A stretch of 64,000 nt of DNA from the NCBI RefSeq assembly GCF_005144885.1, contig NZ_CP039690.1, positions 6,622,873-6,686,872 on the forward strand, given 5' to 3'. Origin of the DNA: Phreatobacter stygius (GTDB lineage: Bacteria > Pseudomonadota > Alphaproteobacteria > Rhizobiales > Phreatobacteraceae). The position numbers were made by a program, and so were the translations under genes. The notes under the pieces are model-generated. The model was not told the DNA's origin, did no database searches, and worked only from the letters and a program-made list of their open reading frames with translations. How positions within the stretch are numbered: position 1 is the first letter of the stretch; every line of letters begins with the position of its first letter. Shown here one piece after another: positions 1 through 7,960 of the stretch.

Positions 1-618
1 GTCCGGCACCTCGGCGAGGCCGAGCAGCAGGTGTTCCGGGCCAATATAGGAATGGCCGAAGGCGCGCGAGGCGATGAAGGCGCGTTCCAGCGCGCGCTTG
101 ACCCGGGGCGAGACGCCGACCTCGCTCTGCTTCGACGACCCGGTCGCCGCCACGGCGGCCGAATGCCGATCGATCTGCTGGCTGAGCTCGGCCGGCGAGA
201 TCTTGAACTGCTTGAGGATCGCCAGCACCACATTGCTTTCGAGCAGGGCTTGCAGGAGATGCTCGGTATCGACCTCGCGCTTGCCGGATTGCACCGCCCG
301 CTCGGCGGCCCGCTGCAGCAGTTCCTTGGCCTTGTCGCTGAACCGGCGCTCCAGGTTGAGCGCATCGCGTTCGGCTCCACCGAAACCGCGCCGCGGCACC
401 GCCGGCTGCGGCTCTTGCGGTGCCTGCGACGACAGCCCGAACGCGCCGCTGCCGAACAGCGCCTCGAGCGGCGAGACGTAACGCTGGTGCCGGGTCAGCT
501 GGGCATAGTGATAGTCGCAGACATCCAGTGGCCGCCTCTCGCCGTCCTGGACGACGGTGATCCGCACGGTTGCCGGCCGCTCGCCGCAGATGTCGCACAG
601 GGAATGGGACAGAGGCAT
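1..618 (-). CDS. ClpG/ClpK-like AAA+ disaggregase, N-terminal part (runs off window)
   Basis: Only the first 206 codons are in the window; the gene continues beyond base 1. Residues 1-40 form a putative zinc module (C8, C11, C34, H37) followed by an SPLEALFG stretch. From about residue 85 there is a Clp N-domain with both repeats (GKREVDTEHLLQALL and HSYIGPEHLLLGL). A cysteine-bearing N-terminal module ahead of the Clp N-domain is, as I recall, typical of the stand-alone disaggregases ClpG and ClpK rather than of ClpA, ClpB or ClpC. Such proteins extract aggregated proteins after heat stress. The ATG at 618 has a GAGGG-type ribosome site about 8 bases upstream. The AAA+ domains are not visible, so the subfamily rests on the N-terminus alone; a ClpC-like protease subunit is the alternative. 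Confidence 0.75.
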   Translation of the reverse strand, partial: MPLSHSLCDICGERPATVRITVVQDGERRPLDVCDYHYAQLTRHQRYVSPLEALFGSGAFGLSSQAPQEPQPAVPRRGFGGAERDALNLERRFSDKAKELLQRAAERAVQSGKREVDTEHLLQALLESNVVLAILKQFKISPAELSQQIDRHSAAVAATGSSKQSEVGVSPRVKRALERAFIASRAFGHSYIGPEHLLLGLAEVPD

Positions 619-940
619 ATCATCCACCCTCACCGCTAGCCATCATCGGGCGAATTAGATAAGCAAAACGCCAGCCTGACAAGCATTATCGGCTCGCATG
701 AATAGTAATCGCCCGCGTCAAATGAGCCGGATTTTAGCCAAATATTACGGCCCGGCAGCGAGACTTGCCGAGGCGCCGGCCCGACCAATTCAGCGACATC
801 ATCAGTCTAGGCGGCGCCGGTATAATGACACGCGCCGCATCTCAACCCGGATGCCGGGATCGACGCGACCGTGAACCGCCTCTGCTCTGGTCATCGCGGG
901 GGATGGCCAGACTTCTTTCATGCGCTGGCGTCTTTCATGG
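619..940. other. Intergenic region between the LysR gene end and the Clp start
   Basis: About 320 bases without a credible gene. The part near 640-760 is AT-richer than its surroundings and carries the candidate heat-shock promoter for the Clp gene. A short CCCGG-ATG-CCGGG hairpin at 846-858 lies downstream of the LysR gene on the minus strand and could help end its transcript, though it has no T-run. Confidence 0.5.
657..683 (-). promoter_or_regulatory. Possible heat-shock (RpoH) promoter for the Clp gene
   Basis: On the minus strand CTTG (683-680) is followed after 16 bases by CTTATCT (663-657). The alphaproteobacterial RpoH consensus as I remember it is CTTG-N17-CYTATNT, so the -10 matches fully and the spacer is one base short. 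Transcription would begin about 30 bases before the ATG at 618. Confidence 0.45.
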
Positions 941-1828
941 TCAGGCGGCGACGCTCTCGCACAATTCCTGGCCAACCCAGGCCAGCAGGCGGTCGGCGGT
1001 CTTGCCGTCGCAGACCGCCGGGTCATAGACGCCGACCAGGCGCGTGCCGTCGGTCGCGACCGCCGGAAACGGCCGGGCCAGCCGGCCCTGGCGAAAGCCG
1101 GCATCGGCGAGCCAGGTCGGGCCGACGATCACCCCTTGGCCCGCAACCGCGGCTTCCAGCGCGACGTAGAAATGGGCGAAGACCTTGGGTTCGAGGTTGC
1201 CGGCCAGGCCCGCCGCGGCAAGCCAGGCCTGCAGCTCGCCGTGGCGGGTATCGGAGACCAGGAAGGTTTCGCCGGCCAGGGCCTGGAGCCCACCGGCGGC
1301 CAGGCGCGCGGCGCGTTCGGGGGCTGCGAACAGCGTCAGCCGTTCGCGGCCAAGCACCCGCCTCTCCCAGCCCGGCGGGATGCGGTCGTGCCGGAGAATG
1401 GCGACATCGAAAGGCGTTTGCCGCCAGTCGTCGGTGCTGTGCACCGGATGGACCCGGACCGGCCGGCCGCCGACCGCTTCCTGCGCCGCCACCAGCCGCG
1501 GCACCAGCCAATGCATCGTCAAGGTGGTGTGCGCCACAACGGTCAGGACAGCCGTCGACTTCACATCGGCCGCGTCCTCGCAGGCCCGGCGCAACTGGCC
1601 AATGGCGAGCCCCACCGCGCGCGCCAGGTCCTGGGCACCGGCGGTGGGTTTCAACCGATGGCCCGGCTCGAACAGCGCCGTGCCCAGTTCGTCAGCCAAT
1701 TGGGTCAGGTGCTTGCTGATGGCGCCCGGCGTGACGCCGATCTCTTCCGCCGCGCGCATGACATTGCCGTTGCGCACCACGGCTTCCAAGGCGCGCAAAG
1801 CCCGGAACGACGGAAGATGTTGCATCAT
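941..1828 (-). CDS. LysR-family transcriptional regulator (PhnR-like)
   Basis: A 295-residue protein of normal LysR size. Residues about 5-65 are the winged helix-turn-helix (FRALRALEAVVRNGNVMRAA, then VTPGAISKHLTQL); the rest is the substrate-sensing domain, with the usual late VIVGPTWLADAGFRQGRL segment. It is divergent from phnA, with a palindromic candidate operator between them. In Pseudomonas fluorescens 23F a LysR-type PhnR controls phosphonoacetate hydrolase from a linked gene, so a role as activator of the phnA-importer operon is likely. The inducer (phosphonoacetate or another organophosphonate) is inferred from context only. Confidence 0.85.
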   Translation of the reverse strand: MMQHLPSFRALRALEAVVRNGNVMRAAEEIGVTPGAISKHLTQLADELGTALFEPGHRLKPTAGAQDLARAVGLAIGQLRRACEDAADVKSTAVLTVVAHTTLTMHWLVPRLVAAQEAVGGRPVRVHPVHSTDDWRQTPFDVAILRHDRIPPGWERRVLGRERLTLFAAPERAARLAAGGLQALAGETFLVSDTRHGELQAWLAAAGLAGNLEPKVFAHFYVALEAAVAGQGVIVGPTWLADAGFRQGRLARPFPAVATDGTRLVGVYDPAVCDGKTADRLLAWVGQELCESVAA

Positions 1829-1898
1829 TCATCTTGCCAAAAACTCACATACGACAGATTTAAACTCGCTTTTCGTCAATAACAAGATCGCATATCAT

Positions 1899-1918
1899 AG
1901 TATTTGAGCGTCAATACT
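1899..1918. promoter_or_regulatory. Candidate LysR operator between the divergent genes
   Basis: AGTATT (1899-1904) and AATACT (1913-1918) are perfect inverted arms around TGAGCGTC. The site lies about 70 bases upstream of the LysR start and 80 bases upstream of phnA, in an AT-rich gap, as expected for a LysR-type binding site with T-N11-A character. Confidence 0.45.
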
Positions 1919-1996
1919 CGAACAAAACGGATGATACTAGTTGCCGCACATGTCACCCGTGTGACGCCGGCAGCCAGGCTCGAGAGCATCAACCGC

Positions 1997-3271
1997 ATGA
2001 ACGCAGCCCGAAGCAATGTCCAGGTCGAGGTCAATGGCCGCTCCTACCGCGCGCCGGGGCGGCCCGTGGTGGTGATCTGTTACGACGGCTGCGATCCCGC
2101 CTATCTCGCCGATGCCGCGATCCGCGGACTGACCCCGGCCCTGTCGGCGATGATGGCGGAAGGCTTCTACTCGAGCGCCCTGTCGGCCATGCCGAGCTTC
2201 ACCAATCCGAACAATGTCTCGATCGTCTGCGGCGCGCCGCCGCGCGTCCACGGCGTCTCCGGCAATTATTGGTTCGACCGCGACACCGGCAAGGAGGTCA
2301 TGATGACCGATGCCGGCCCCTTGCGCGCGCCGACCATCCTGGCGCGCCTCGCCGCCGCCGGCGTCAAGGTGGCGGCGGTCACCGCCAAGGACAAGCTGCG
2401 CAAGGTGCTGGCCGCCGGCCTTGCCGGCCCCGGCCTGCCGGGCCTCGCCTTTTCGGCCGAGCGCGCCGATACCTGCACGGTCGGCGAGCATGGCCTGGAC
2501 GCGGCGGAAGCGCTCGGGCCGGCCAAGGTCCCCGATCAATATTCGCCTGAGCTGTCGTTGTTCGTGCTCGACGCCGGCCTGCGCCTGCTCGGCCAGCGCG
2601 GCAGCGAGCTTGTCTATCTCTCCCTGTCGGATTTCGTCCAGCACGCCCATGCGCCGGGCGCCGCGGCTTCCGACGACTTCATCCGCGCCGTCGACGCGCG
2701 CATGGCGGCTTTCCTCGCCGCCGGCGCCATTGTCGGCGTCGTCGCCGACCACGGCATGACCGACCTGTCGCTTCACGACGGCAGCCCGAACATCCTCTAT
2801 CTCGGCGACCTCCTCGATCAGCGCTTCGGCGCCGGCCGCTTCAAGGTGATCTGCCCGATCACCGACCCCTTCGTGCGCCATCACGGCGCGCTCGGCGGCT
2901 TCGTCCGCGTCCATGTTCTCGACGGCAGCGACCCGGCGCCCTTGCGCGACTTCGTGGCCGGCCTGCCCGGCGTGCATCTGGCGCTGACCCGGGACGAGGC
3001 CTGCGCCCGTTTCGACCTGCCGCCCGAGCGCGAGGGCGATGTCACGGTGGTGGCTGAAAAAGGCGTGGCGCTCGGCACCCGGCAAGGCGAACACCGGCTG
3101 GATGAACTCGCCGGCGCGCGCCTGCGCTCGCATGGCAGCCTGGCGGAACGGCCGGTACCCTTCGTGCTGTCGCAGCCGCTCAACCCCGACTACCGCGCCA
3201 GGGCGCGGGCCGCGCCGCTCTACAATTACGACATTTTCGACTTCGCCCTGAACGGAACGGAGACCGCATGA
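1997..3271 (+). CDS. phnA: Phosphonoacetate hydrolase
   Basis: This cleaves phosphonoacetate to acetate and phosphate. It belongs to the alkaline phosphatase superfamily and uses two zinc ions. From the ATG at 1997 (424 residues) the metal and nucleophile residues are D30, T69 (in SFTNPNN), D212 and H216 (SDFVQHAH), D251 and H252 (VADHG) and H379 (RSHG). These sit almost exactly one residue away from those I recall for the Sinorhizobium meliloti enzyme (D29, T68, D211, H215, D250, H251, H377). An upstream in-frame start at 1904 is unlikely because it lies inside the palindromic operator. The stop overlaps the next gene's start in ATGA, so translation is probably coupled. The LysR gene diverges from it. 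Confidence 0.9.
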   Translation: MNAARSNVQVEVNGRSYRAPGRPVVVICYDGCDPAYLADAAIRGLTPALSAMMAEGFYSSALSAMPSFTNPNNVSIVCGAPPRVHGVSGNYWFDRDTGKEVMMTDAGPLRAPTILARLAAAGVKVAAVTAKDKLRKVLAAGLAGPGLPGLAFSAERADTCTVGEHGLDAAEALGPAKVPDQYSPELSLFVLDAGLRLLGQRGSELVYLSLSDFVQHAHAPGAAASDDFIRAVDARMAAFLAAGAIVGVVADHGMTDLSLHDGSPNILYLGDLLDQRFGAGRFKVICPITDPFVRHHGALGGFVRVHVLDGSDPAPLRDFVAGLPGVHLALTRDEACARFDLPPEREGDVTVVAEKGVALGTRQGEHRLDELAGARLRSHGSLAERPVPFVLSQPLNPDYRARARAAPLYNYDIFDFALNGTETA

Positions 3272-4566
3272 GCCCGCAAGACAAAGCGCCGGCCACCGCA
3301 CCGCGCCGGGTCATCGCCGTCATGCTCGACGGCCTCCGGCGCGATTTCATCACGCCGGACGCAACCCCCGCCTTGGCGGCGTTGCGCGCCCGCGCCACCT
3401 GGTTCGACGCTCATCGCACGGTGTTTCCATCCGTCACCCGCGTCGTCTCGTCATCCTTCGCCACCGGCTGCCGGCCGGCGCATCATGGGCTTGCCGGCAA
3501 TACCGTTGCGCTCGTCGAAGACGGACGCCTGGGGCTGCACGATGTCGGCCGGCCGGAGTTTGTCGAGACCAAGCGCCGCCTGACCGGCACCGTGCTGGCC
3601 CGGCCGACGCTTGCCGAGCGTCTCGCCGATCACGGCGGCGCCGTCATCTTCAACAATGTCTCGCCCGGCGCCGCCTATATGCACGACCCCGACGGCCACG
3701 GCCATGTCTACCACCGGGCCGGCTCCTTCGGCCCGGGCCGCCGGCCGATCCAGGGCGATCGCGCGCTCGAGGTGACGCCCGACGCGGCCGGCGACCGCGC
3801 CGCCGCCGAACGGTTCATCGCCGAGGTCGTGCACGGCGGCCGTCCGGCCTTCGGCCTCATCTGGCTGTGCGAACCCGACACCACCCAGCACGCCGCGCCG
3901 CTCGGGTCGGCCACCCACCGGGCCATCCTCGCGACCGCCGACAGCCACGCCGCCATGATCATCGCGGCGGTCGCGCGGGCGCGCGCCGAAGGCGAGGACA
4001 TCCTGCTGCTGGTCGGCTCGGACCACGGCCATCAGACCGTTCGCGCGGTGATCGACATCGACGCCGAACTGATCGAGGCCGGGCTCAAGGCGGGGCCGGG
4101 TTCGACCGACGTGGTGGTGGCGCCGAACGGCACCGCCGCGCTGGTCTATGTCGACGGATCGGCCGAGGACCGTATCGCCGCCATCGAAGGCTTCCTGGCC
4201 GAGCGTCCCTGGGTCGGCCGCCTGTTCACCCGCGACAGCCTGGCCGAGGCTGGCCTGCCCGCCGGCGGCGGCCTCGCCTTCGCCATCGCGCTCGCCGCCA
4301 GCGACGAGCCGAACGCCGAAGGCGTGCCCGGCCTGAGCTATGCCGCCAAGCCCGCCGACGGCAAGGCCGACCGGCTCGGCTGCGGCCAGCACGGCGGGCT
4401 CGGCACCTTCGAACAATTGCCGACGCTGATGCTCGACGGCGGCGGTTTCACCGCCGGCCGGACCGTCACGGCCGACACCTCGGTCATCGATATCGCCCCG
4501 ACCATTCTGCGCTTCCTCGGCCGGCCCATTGGCGGTGTCGATGGGCGCCCGCTGCAAGAGCTCTGA
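3268..4566 (+). CDS. Alkaline phosphatase superfamily phosphodiesterase (NPP type)
   Basis: A 432-residue hydrolase of the type I phosphodiesterase/nucleotide pyrophosphatase family. The full metal set is present: D21 (VMLDG), nucleophile T57 in FPSVTR, D204 and H208 (EPDTTQH), D252 and H253 (GSDHGH), and H375 (GQHGG). There is no signal peptide, so it acts in the cytoplasm, like PhnA, which it overlaps by four bases. It is only distantly like PhnA (FPSVT rather than FTNPNN), so the substrate differs. Hydrolysis of a phosphonate or phosphate monoester or diester brought in by the downstream importer is a reasonable inference; the substrate cannot be read from sequence. Confidence 0.82.
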   Translation: MSPQDKAPATAPRRVIAVMLDGLRRDFITPDATPALAALRARATWFDAHRTVFPSVTRVVSSSFATGCRPAHHGLAGNTVALVEDGRLGLHDVGRPEFVETKRRLTGTVLARPTLAERLADHGGAVIFNNVSPGAAYMHDPDGHGHVYHRAGSFGPGRRPIQGDRALEVTPDAAGDRAAAERFIAEVVHGGRPAFGLIWLCEPDTTQHAAPLGSATHRAILATADSHAAMIIAAVARARAEGEDILLLVGSDHGHQTVRAVIDIDAELIEAGLKAGPGSTDVVVAPNGTAALVYVDGSAEDRIAAIEGFLAERPWVGRLFTRDSLAEAGLPAGGGLAFAIALAASDEPNAEGVPGLSYAAKPADGKADRLGCGQHGGLGTFEQLPTLMLDGGGFTAGRTVTADTSVIDIAPTILRFLGRPIGGVDGRPLQEL

Positions 4567-4584
4567 CCCGACAAGGATTTCGTG

Positions 4585-6135
4585 ATGACCGCCCCTGTCT
4601 TCCCGTCCCTCACCCGGCGCCGTCTGCTCGCCGGTTCTGCCAGCCTCGGGCTTGGCCTTTCGGTCGCTCCTTCGGCCCTTTTCGCGCAAAGCCCGGGCCA
4701 AGCCGGCGTGCTGAAATATGCCACCCTTGGCCTCGACACCTCGGACCCGCATCGCCACACCGGCAGCATTGCCGTGCAGCAATGCTTCGTCGAAGCCCTG
4801 ACCTCGATCGGCGTCAATGGCGGGGTCGAGCCGTTCCTGGCCGAGAGCTTCGAGGTCTCGGCCGACGGGCTCACCTATCGCTTCAAGCTGCGGGCCGGCG
4901 TGAAATTCCACAATGGCGACCCGCTGACATCAGCCGACATCGTCGCCAATATCGAACGGGTCAAGACCAAGGTGCGCGGCGGCTGGCTGGTTTCGGCCAT
5001 GAAGCTGGTCGACAAGGTCGAGGCCGACGGGCCGGACGGCGTCACGCTGCGGATGACCGAGCCTTATGCCCCGCTGCTCAATCTCCTGTCCGAACTCTGG
5101 ATCCTCTCGCCCAAGTCCGAGGGCTGGGACGACACCATCAAGACCCCCATCGGCACCGGCCCGTTCACCTTCGGCGCCTGGCAGCCAAAAGTGAAATTCA
5201 CTGCGCCGGCCTTCCCGGGCTATTGGCGCGCCGGCCTGCCGGTGGTGCGTGCGGTGGAATTCGACCTGCGTGACGGCGCCGACAAGAGCCTGGCGTTGCG
5301 TGCCGGCGACCTGCATATCGCTTCCGTCGAACGCGACGCCGCCGAAGTGCTGAAGAAGGCGGGCGCCGCCGAGATCAAGACCTTGAAGGACACCGCCTGG
5401 TTCTTCCTCGGCTTCAACAACCGCCGGCCGCGCGCGCCCTTCGACGATCCGCGCGTGCGCCGTGCGCTCGCCCATGCCGTCGACAAGGCGGCGCTGATGA
5501 ATTTCATCGGCGGCGCCGAAGGCGTGGTCACCAACCAATTGGTCGCGCCCGGCAATCTCTATTTCGACCAGGCCCTGCACGACGCCGATCCGTTCCGCCG
5601 GCCGGATCTTGCCAAGGCCAAGGCGTTGCTCGCCGAAGCCGGCGTGAAACCCGAGGACCACACCATCGAATTCGTCTCCTGGCAGGGGACCTATACCCAG
5701 ATCGTCGTGCAGATGGTGCGCAAGCTCGGCTTCAAGGTGAACCACCAGGCGCTCGACGACATCGGCGCCCAGAAACGGCTCGGCCAATGGGACTGGGACA
5801 TGAACGTCATGTCCTCGGGGCCGCGCGCCGACATTTTCCTGCGTTACGTCCGGCTGATGAGCGACGGGCCGAACCCGGTTCTCTGGGGCGGCATTCAGGA
5901 CCCGGCGCTCGACCAGCTGATCACCACGGCGGTGAAGCAGCCTGACGCGGCCAAGCGCAAGGCGGCCTATCTCGAGGCCACCAAGAGGATCGCCGAAAAG
6001 TCCTATTTCGTCGTGCTCGGCCATGCCCCGGACCTGATCGCCGTGCGCAAGGAGGTGCGCAATTACGAGCCGGGCTTCACCTGGGCCTGCCATTGGGCCA
6101 GCGGCGGGGTCGCCCACGCGGCCATTTCCGGTTGA
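4585..6135 (+). CDS. ABC transporter substrate-binding protein, family 5 (Dpp/Opp-like), Tat-exported
   Basis: About 516 residues. The N-terminus carries a twin-arginine signal (LTRRRLLAG, hydrophobic stretch, then ALFA-Q), so it is exported folded to the periplasm. The body shows the family-5 layout, including the YRFKLRAGVKFHNGDPLTSAD hallmark and VRRALAHAVDK. The ATG at 4585 is preferred over the GTG three bases earlier because AAGGA lies eight bases ahead. It starts the transport part of the operon and should set the specificity of the importer. Family-5 proteins bind peptides, nickel complexes, glycosides and other ligands; linkage to two phospho-hydrolases suggests an organophosphorus compound, but this is inference. 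Confidence 0.88.
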   Translation: MTAPVFPSLTRRRLLAGSASLGLGLSVAPSALFAQSPGQAGVLKYATLGLDTSDPHRHTGSIAVQQCFVEALTSIGVNGGVEPFLAESFEVSADGLTYRFKLRAGVKFHNGDPLTSADIVANIERVKTKVRGGWLVSAMKLVDKVEADGPDGVTLRMTEPYAPLLNLLSELWILSPKSEGWDDTIKTPIGTGPFTFGAWQPKVKFTAPAFPGYWRAGLPVVRAVEFDLRDGADKSLALRAGDLHIASVERDAAEVLKKAGAAEIKTLKDTAWFFLGFNNRRPRAPFDDPRVRRALAHAVDKAALMNFIGGAEGVVTNQLVAPGNLYFDQALHDADPFRRPDLAKAKALLAEAGVKPEDHTIEFVSWQGTYTQIVVQMVRKLGFKVNHQALDDIGAQKRLGQWDWDMNVMSSGPRADIFLRYVRLMSDGPNPVLWGGIQDPALDQLITTAVKQPDAAKRKAAYLEATKRIAEKSYFVVLGHAPDLIAVRKEVRNYEPGFTWACHWASGGVAHAAISG

Positions 6136-6158
6136 CCGGCGGGAAACTGGGACAGGCG

Positions 6159-7055
6159 ATGACCGTGGCCCCCTTGCCCGCGCGCCAGGCCTGGCCATGG
6201 CCCGGCACGGGCCTGGTTCTCGCCTGTGCGGTCATCGCCGTCATGGTCGCCGCGGCGCTCGCCGCGCCGGTCATCGCGATCCAGTCGCCGCTCGACCAGG
6301 ACCTGCTGGCGATCAACCGGGCGCCCGATGGCGAGCATCTCCTCGGCACCGACAATCTCGGCCGCGATGTCTTTGCCCGGCTCGTCGTCGGCGCCCGCAC
6401 GACGCTCGCCATCGGCACGCTCGGCACGCTGTTCGCCTTTGCGCTCGGCGCCGGCCTCGGCCTCCTGGCCATGGTCTTCGGACGGGTCACCGAGACCATG
6501 CTGTTCTCGGTCATCGACCTCATTCGCGCCCTGCCGGGAACGCTCCTGGCGCTGCTGCTGGTGGTGGCGCTCGGCAGCGGCCCGGCGCCGGTCATCGCGG
6601 CGCTCGGCCTGTCCTTTGCGCCGCTGATTGCCTATGTCGCCCGCGCCGCCTACCGGCGCGAGGTCGCGCGCGACTATATCCGGGCCGCCCGCAGCTTCGG
6701 CGGCAGCCGGCTGCATCTGCTGACGCGCCACATCCTGCCCAATCTCGCGGGAACGCTGGTGACCCAGGTGGCGATCATCCTGCCGCGCTCGATCGTCACC
6801 GAATCGGTCCTGAGCTTCCTCGGCCTCGGCTCCTCGCCCGATGCCCCGACCTGGGGCCGGATGATCGCCGATGCCAGCCGGTTCATCGAGCAGGCGCCGC
6901 ACGCGATCCTTTGCCCGATGGCCGCCCTGCTCTTGGTCACCCTCAGCCTCTCGGTGATTGGCGGTGCGCTGCGCCGCCGGCTCGACCCGACCCGCGGCGA
7001 TGCCGACCGCTCCGCCATTGGCCTGACCCCGGCGACACGGACGGGCACGTCATGA
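6159..7055 (+). CDS. ABC transporter permease, DppC type
   Basis: About 298 residues. It has an N-terminal membrane segment and the DppC hallmark HLLGTDNLGRDVFARLVVGAR, then five more hydrophobic segments and the EAA loop (RAARSFGGSRLHLLTRHILPN). I chose the ATG at 6159: the longer frame upstream starts inside the binding-protein gene and encodes an arginine-rich stretch with no membrane character. Its stop overlaps the start of the next permease (ATGA). The C-type subunit precedes the B-type one here, the reverse of the common dppBC order. Confidence 0.88.
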   Translation: MTVAPLPARQAWPWPGTGLVLACAVIAVMVAAALAAPVIAIQSPLDQDLLAINRAPDGEHLLGTDNLGRDVFARLVVGARTTLAIGTLGTLFAFALGAGLGLLAMVFGRVTETMLFSVIDLIRALPGTLLALLLVVALGSGPAPVIAALGLSFAPLIAYVARAAYRREVARDYIRAARSFGGSRLHLLTRHILPNLAGTLVTQVAIILPRSIVTESVLSFLGLGSSPDAPTWGRMIADASRFIEQAPHAILCPMAALLLVTLSLSVIGGALRRRLDPTRGDADRSAIGLTPATRTGTS

Positions 7056-7960
7056 ACCGCGTCCTGCCGGTTGCAGTCACCGTCCTGCGCGGGCTGGCGC
7101 AAGCCGCCGCCATCGTGGCCCTGACCTTCTTCCTCTGCCGCGTCATTCCGGGCGACGTCGTCGACGTGCTCGGGCTCGAGGGCGGCCTGACCGAGGCCCA
7201 GCAGGTCGAGATGCGCCGCGATCTTGGCCTGGACAAGCCGCTCGCCAGCCAGTTCATCGACTGGTCGGCCAAGGCGCTTTCGGGCGATTTCGGCCAATCG
7301 CTGCGCTTCGAGCGGCCGGTCGCCGACATGCTGGTTCATGCCCTGCCGGTGACCTTCCGGCTGGCCTCGGGCAGTTTCGTGCTCGGCCTCGGCCTTGCGC
7401 TGATCATTGCGATCGGCGCTACCGCCTTCCGCTCGCGGCTCGCCGAGGGCGCGGTCGATGCGCTCAATCTCTGGTCGATCGCGGTTCCGACCTTCTGCGC
7501 CGGGGTCGCCGGCATCATGGTCTTCTCGCTCTGGCTCGGCTGGCTGCCGGTCATCGGCAGCCTGGTCCTGCCGATCCTCATCATTGGCCTCGACAATGCC
7601 GGGCAGATCGTCAAGCCGCTGCGCGAGGAGCTGAAGGAGGCGGTCACCCTGCCGCATGTCCGCACCGCCCGCGCCAAGGGCCTGACGCCCTGGCGGATCG
7701 CCACCGCCCATGTGCTGCCGGCCGCGGCCCCGGTCCTCCTGGCGCTCACCGGCCTGGTGCTCGCCGGCCTCGTCTCCGGCACGCTCACCATGGAGGTGCT
7801 GTTCGGCCTGCCGGGGGTCGGCAGCCTGATGCTCAATGCCGTCTATGGCCGCGACTATCCGGTCATCCTCGCCGCCGTCGCCACCGTGGCGGTCGCCCTG
7901 GTCGCGATCAACACCGTGGTTGATGTCCTGCACCGCCTGATCGATCCGAGGATTCGATGA
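7052..7960 (+). CDS. ABC transporter permease, DppB type
   Basis: A 302-residue membrane protein with the DppB features: an N-terminal helix, the VIPGDVVDVLG motif, the LGLDKPLASQFIDW region, GDFGQSLRF and the EAA loop (TARAKGLTPWRIATAHVLPAA). It pairs with the DppC-type protein just upstream to form the channel. It overlaps both neighbours by four bases (ATGA), which supports one tightly coupled transcript with fixed subunit ratios. Confidence 0.88.
   Translation: MNRVLPVAVTVLRGLAQAAAIVALTFFLCRVIPGDVVDVLGLEGGLTEAQQVEMRRDLGLDKPLASQFIDWSAKALSGDFGQSLRFERPVADMLVHALPVTFRLASGSFVLGLGLALIIAIGATAFRSRLAEGAVDALNLWSIAVPTFCAGVAGIMVFSLWLGWLPVIGSLVLPILIIGLDNAGQIVKPLREELKEAVTLPHVRTARAKGLTPWRIATAHVLPAAAPVLLALTGLVLAGLVSGTLTMEVLFGLPGVGSLMLNAVYGRDYPVILAAVATVAVALVAINTVVDVLHRLIDPRIR

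Noticed and set aside
1904-1996. Upstream start for phnA adding 31 residues
   Set aside because: The extension begins inside the candidate LysR operator, and the family N-terminus corresponds to the ATG at 1997.
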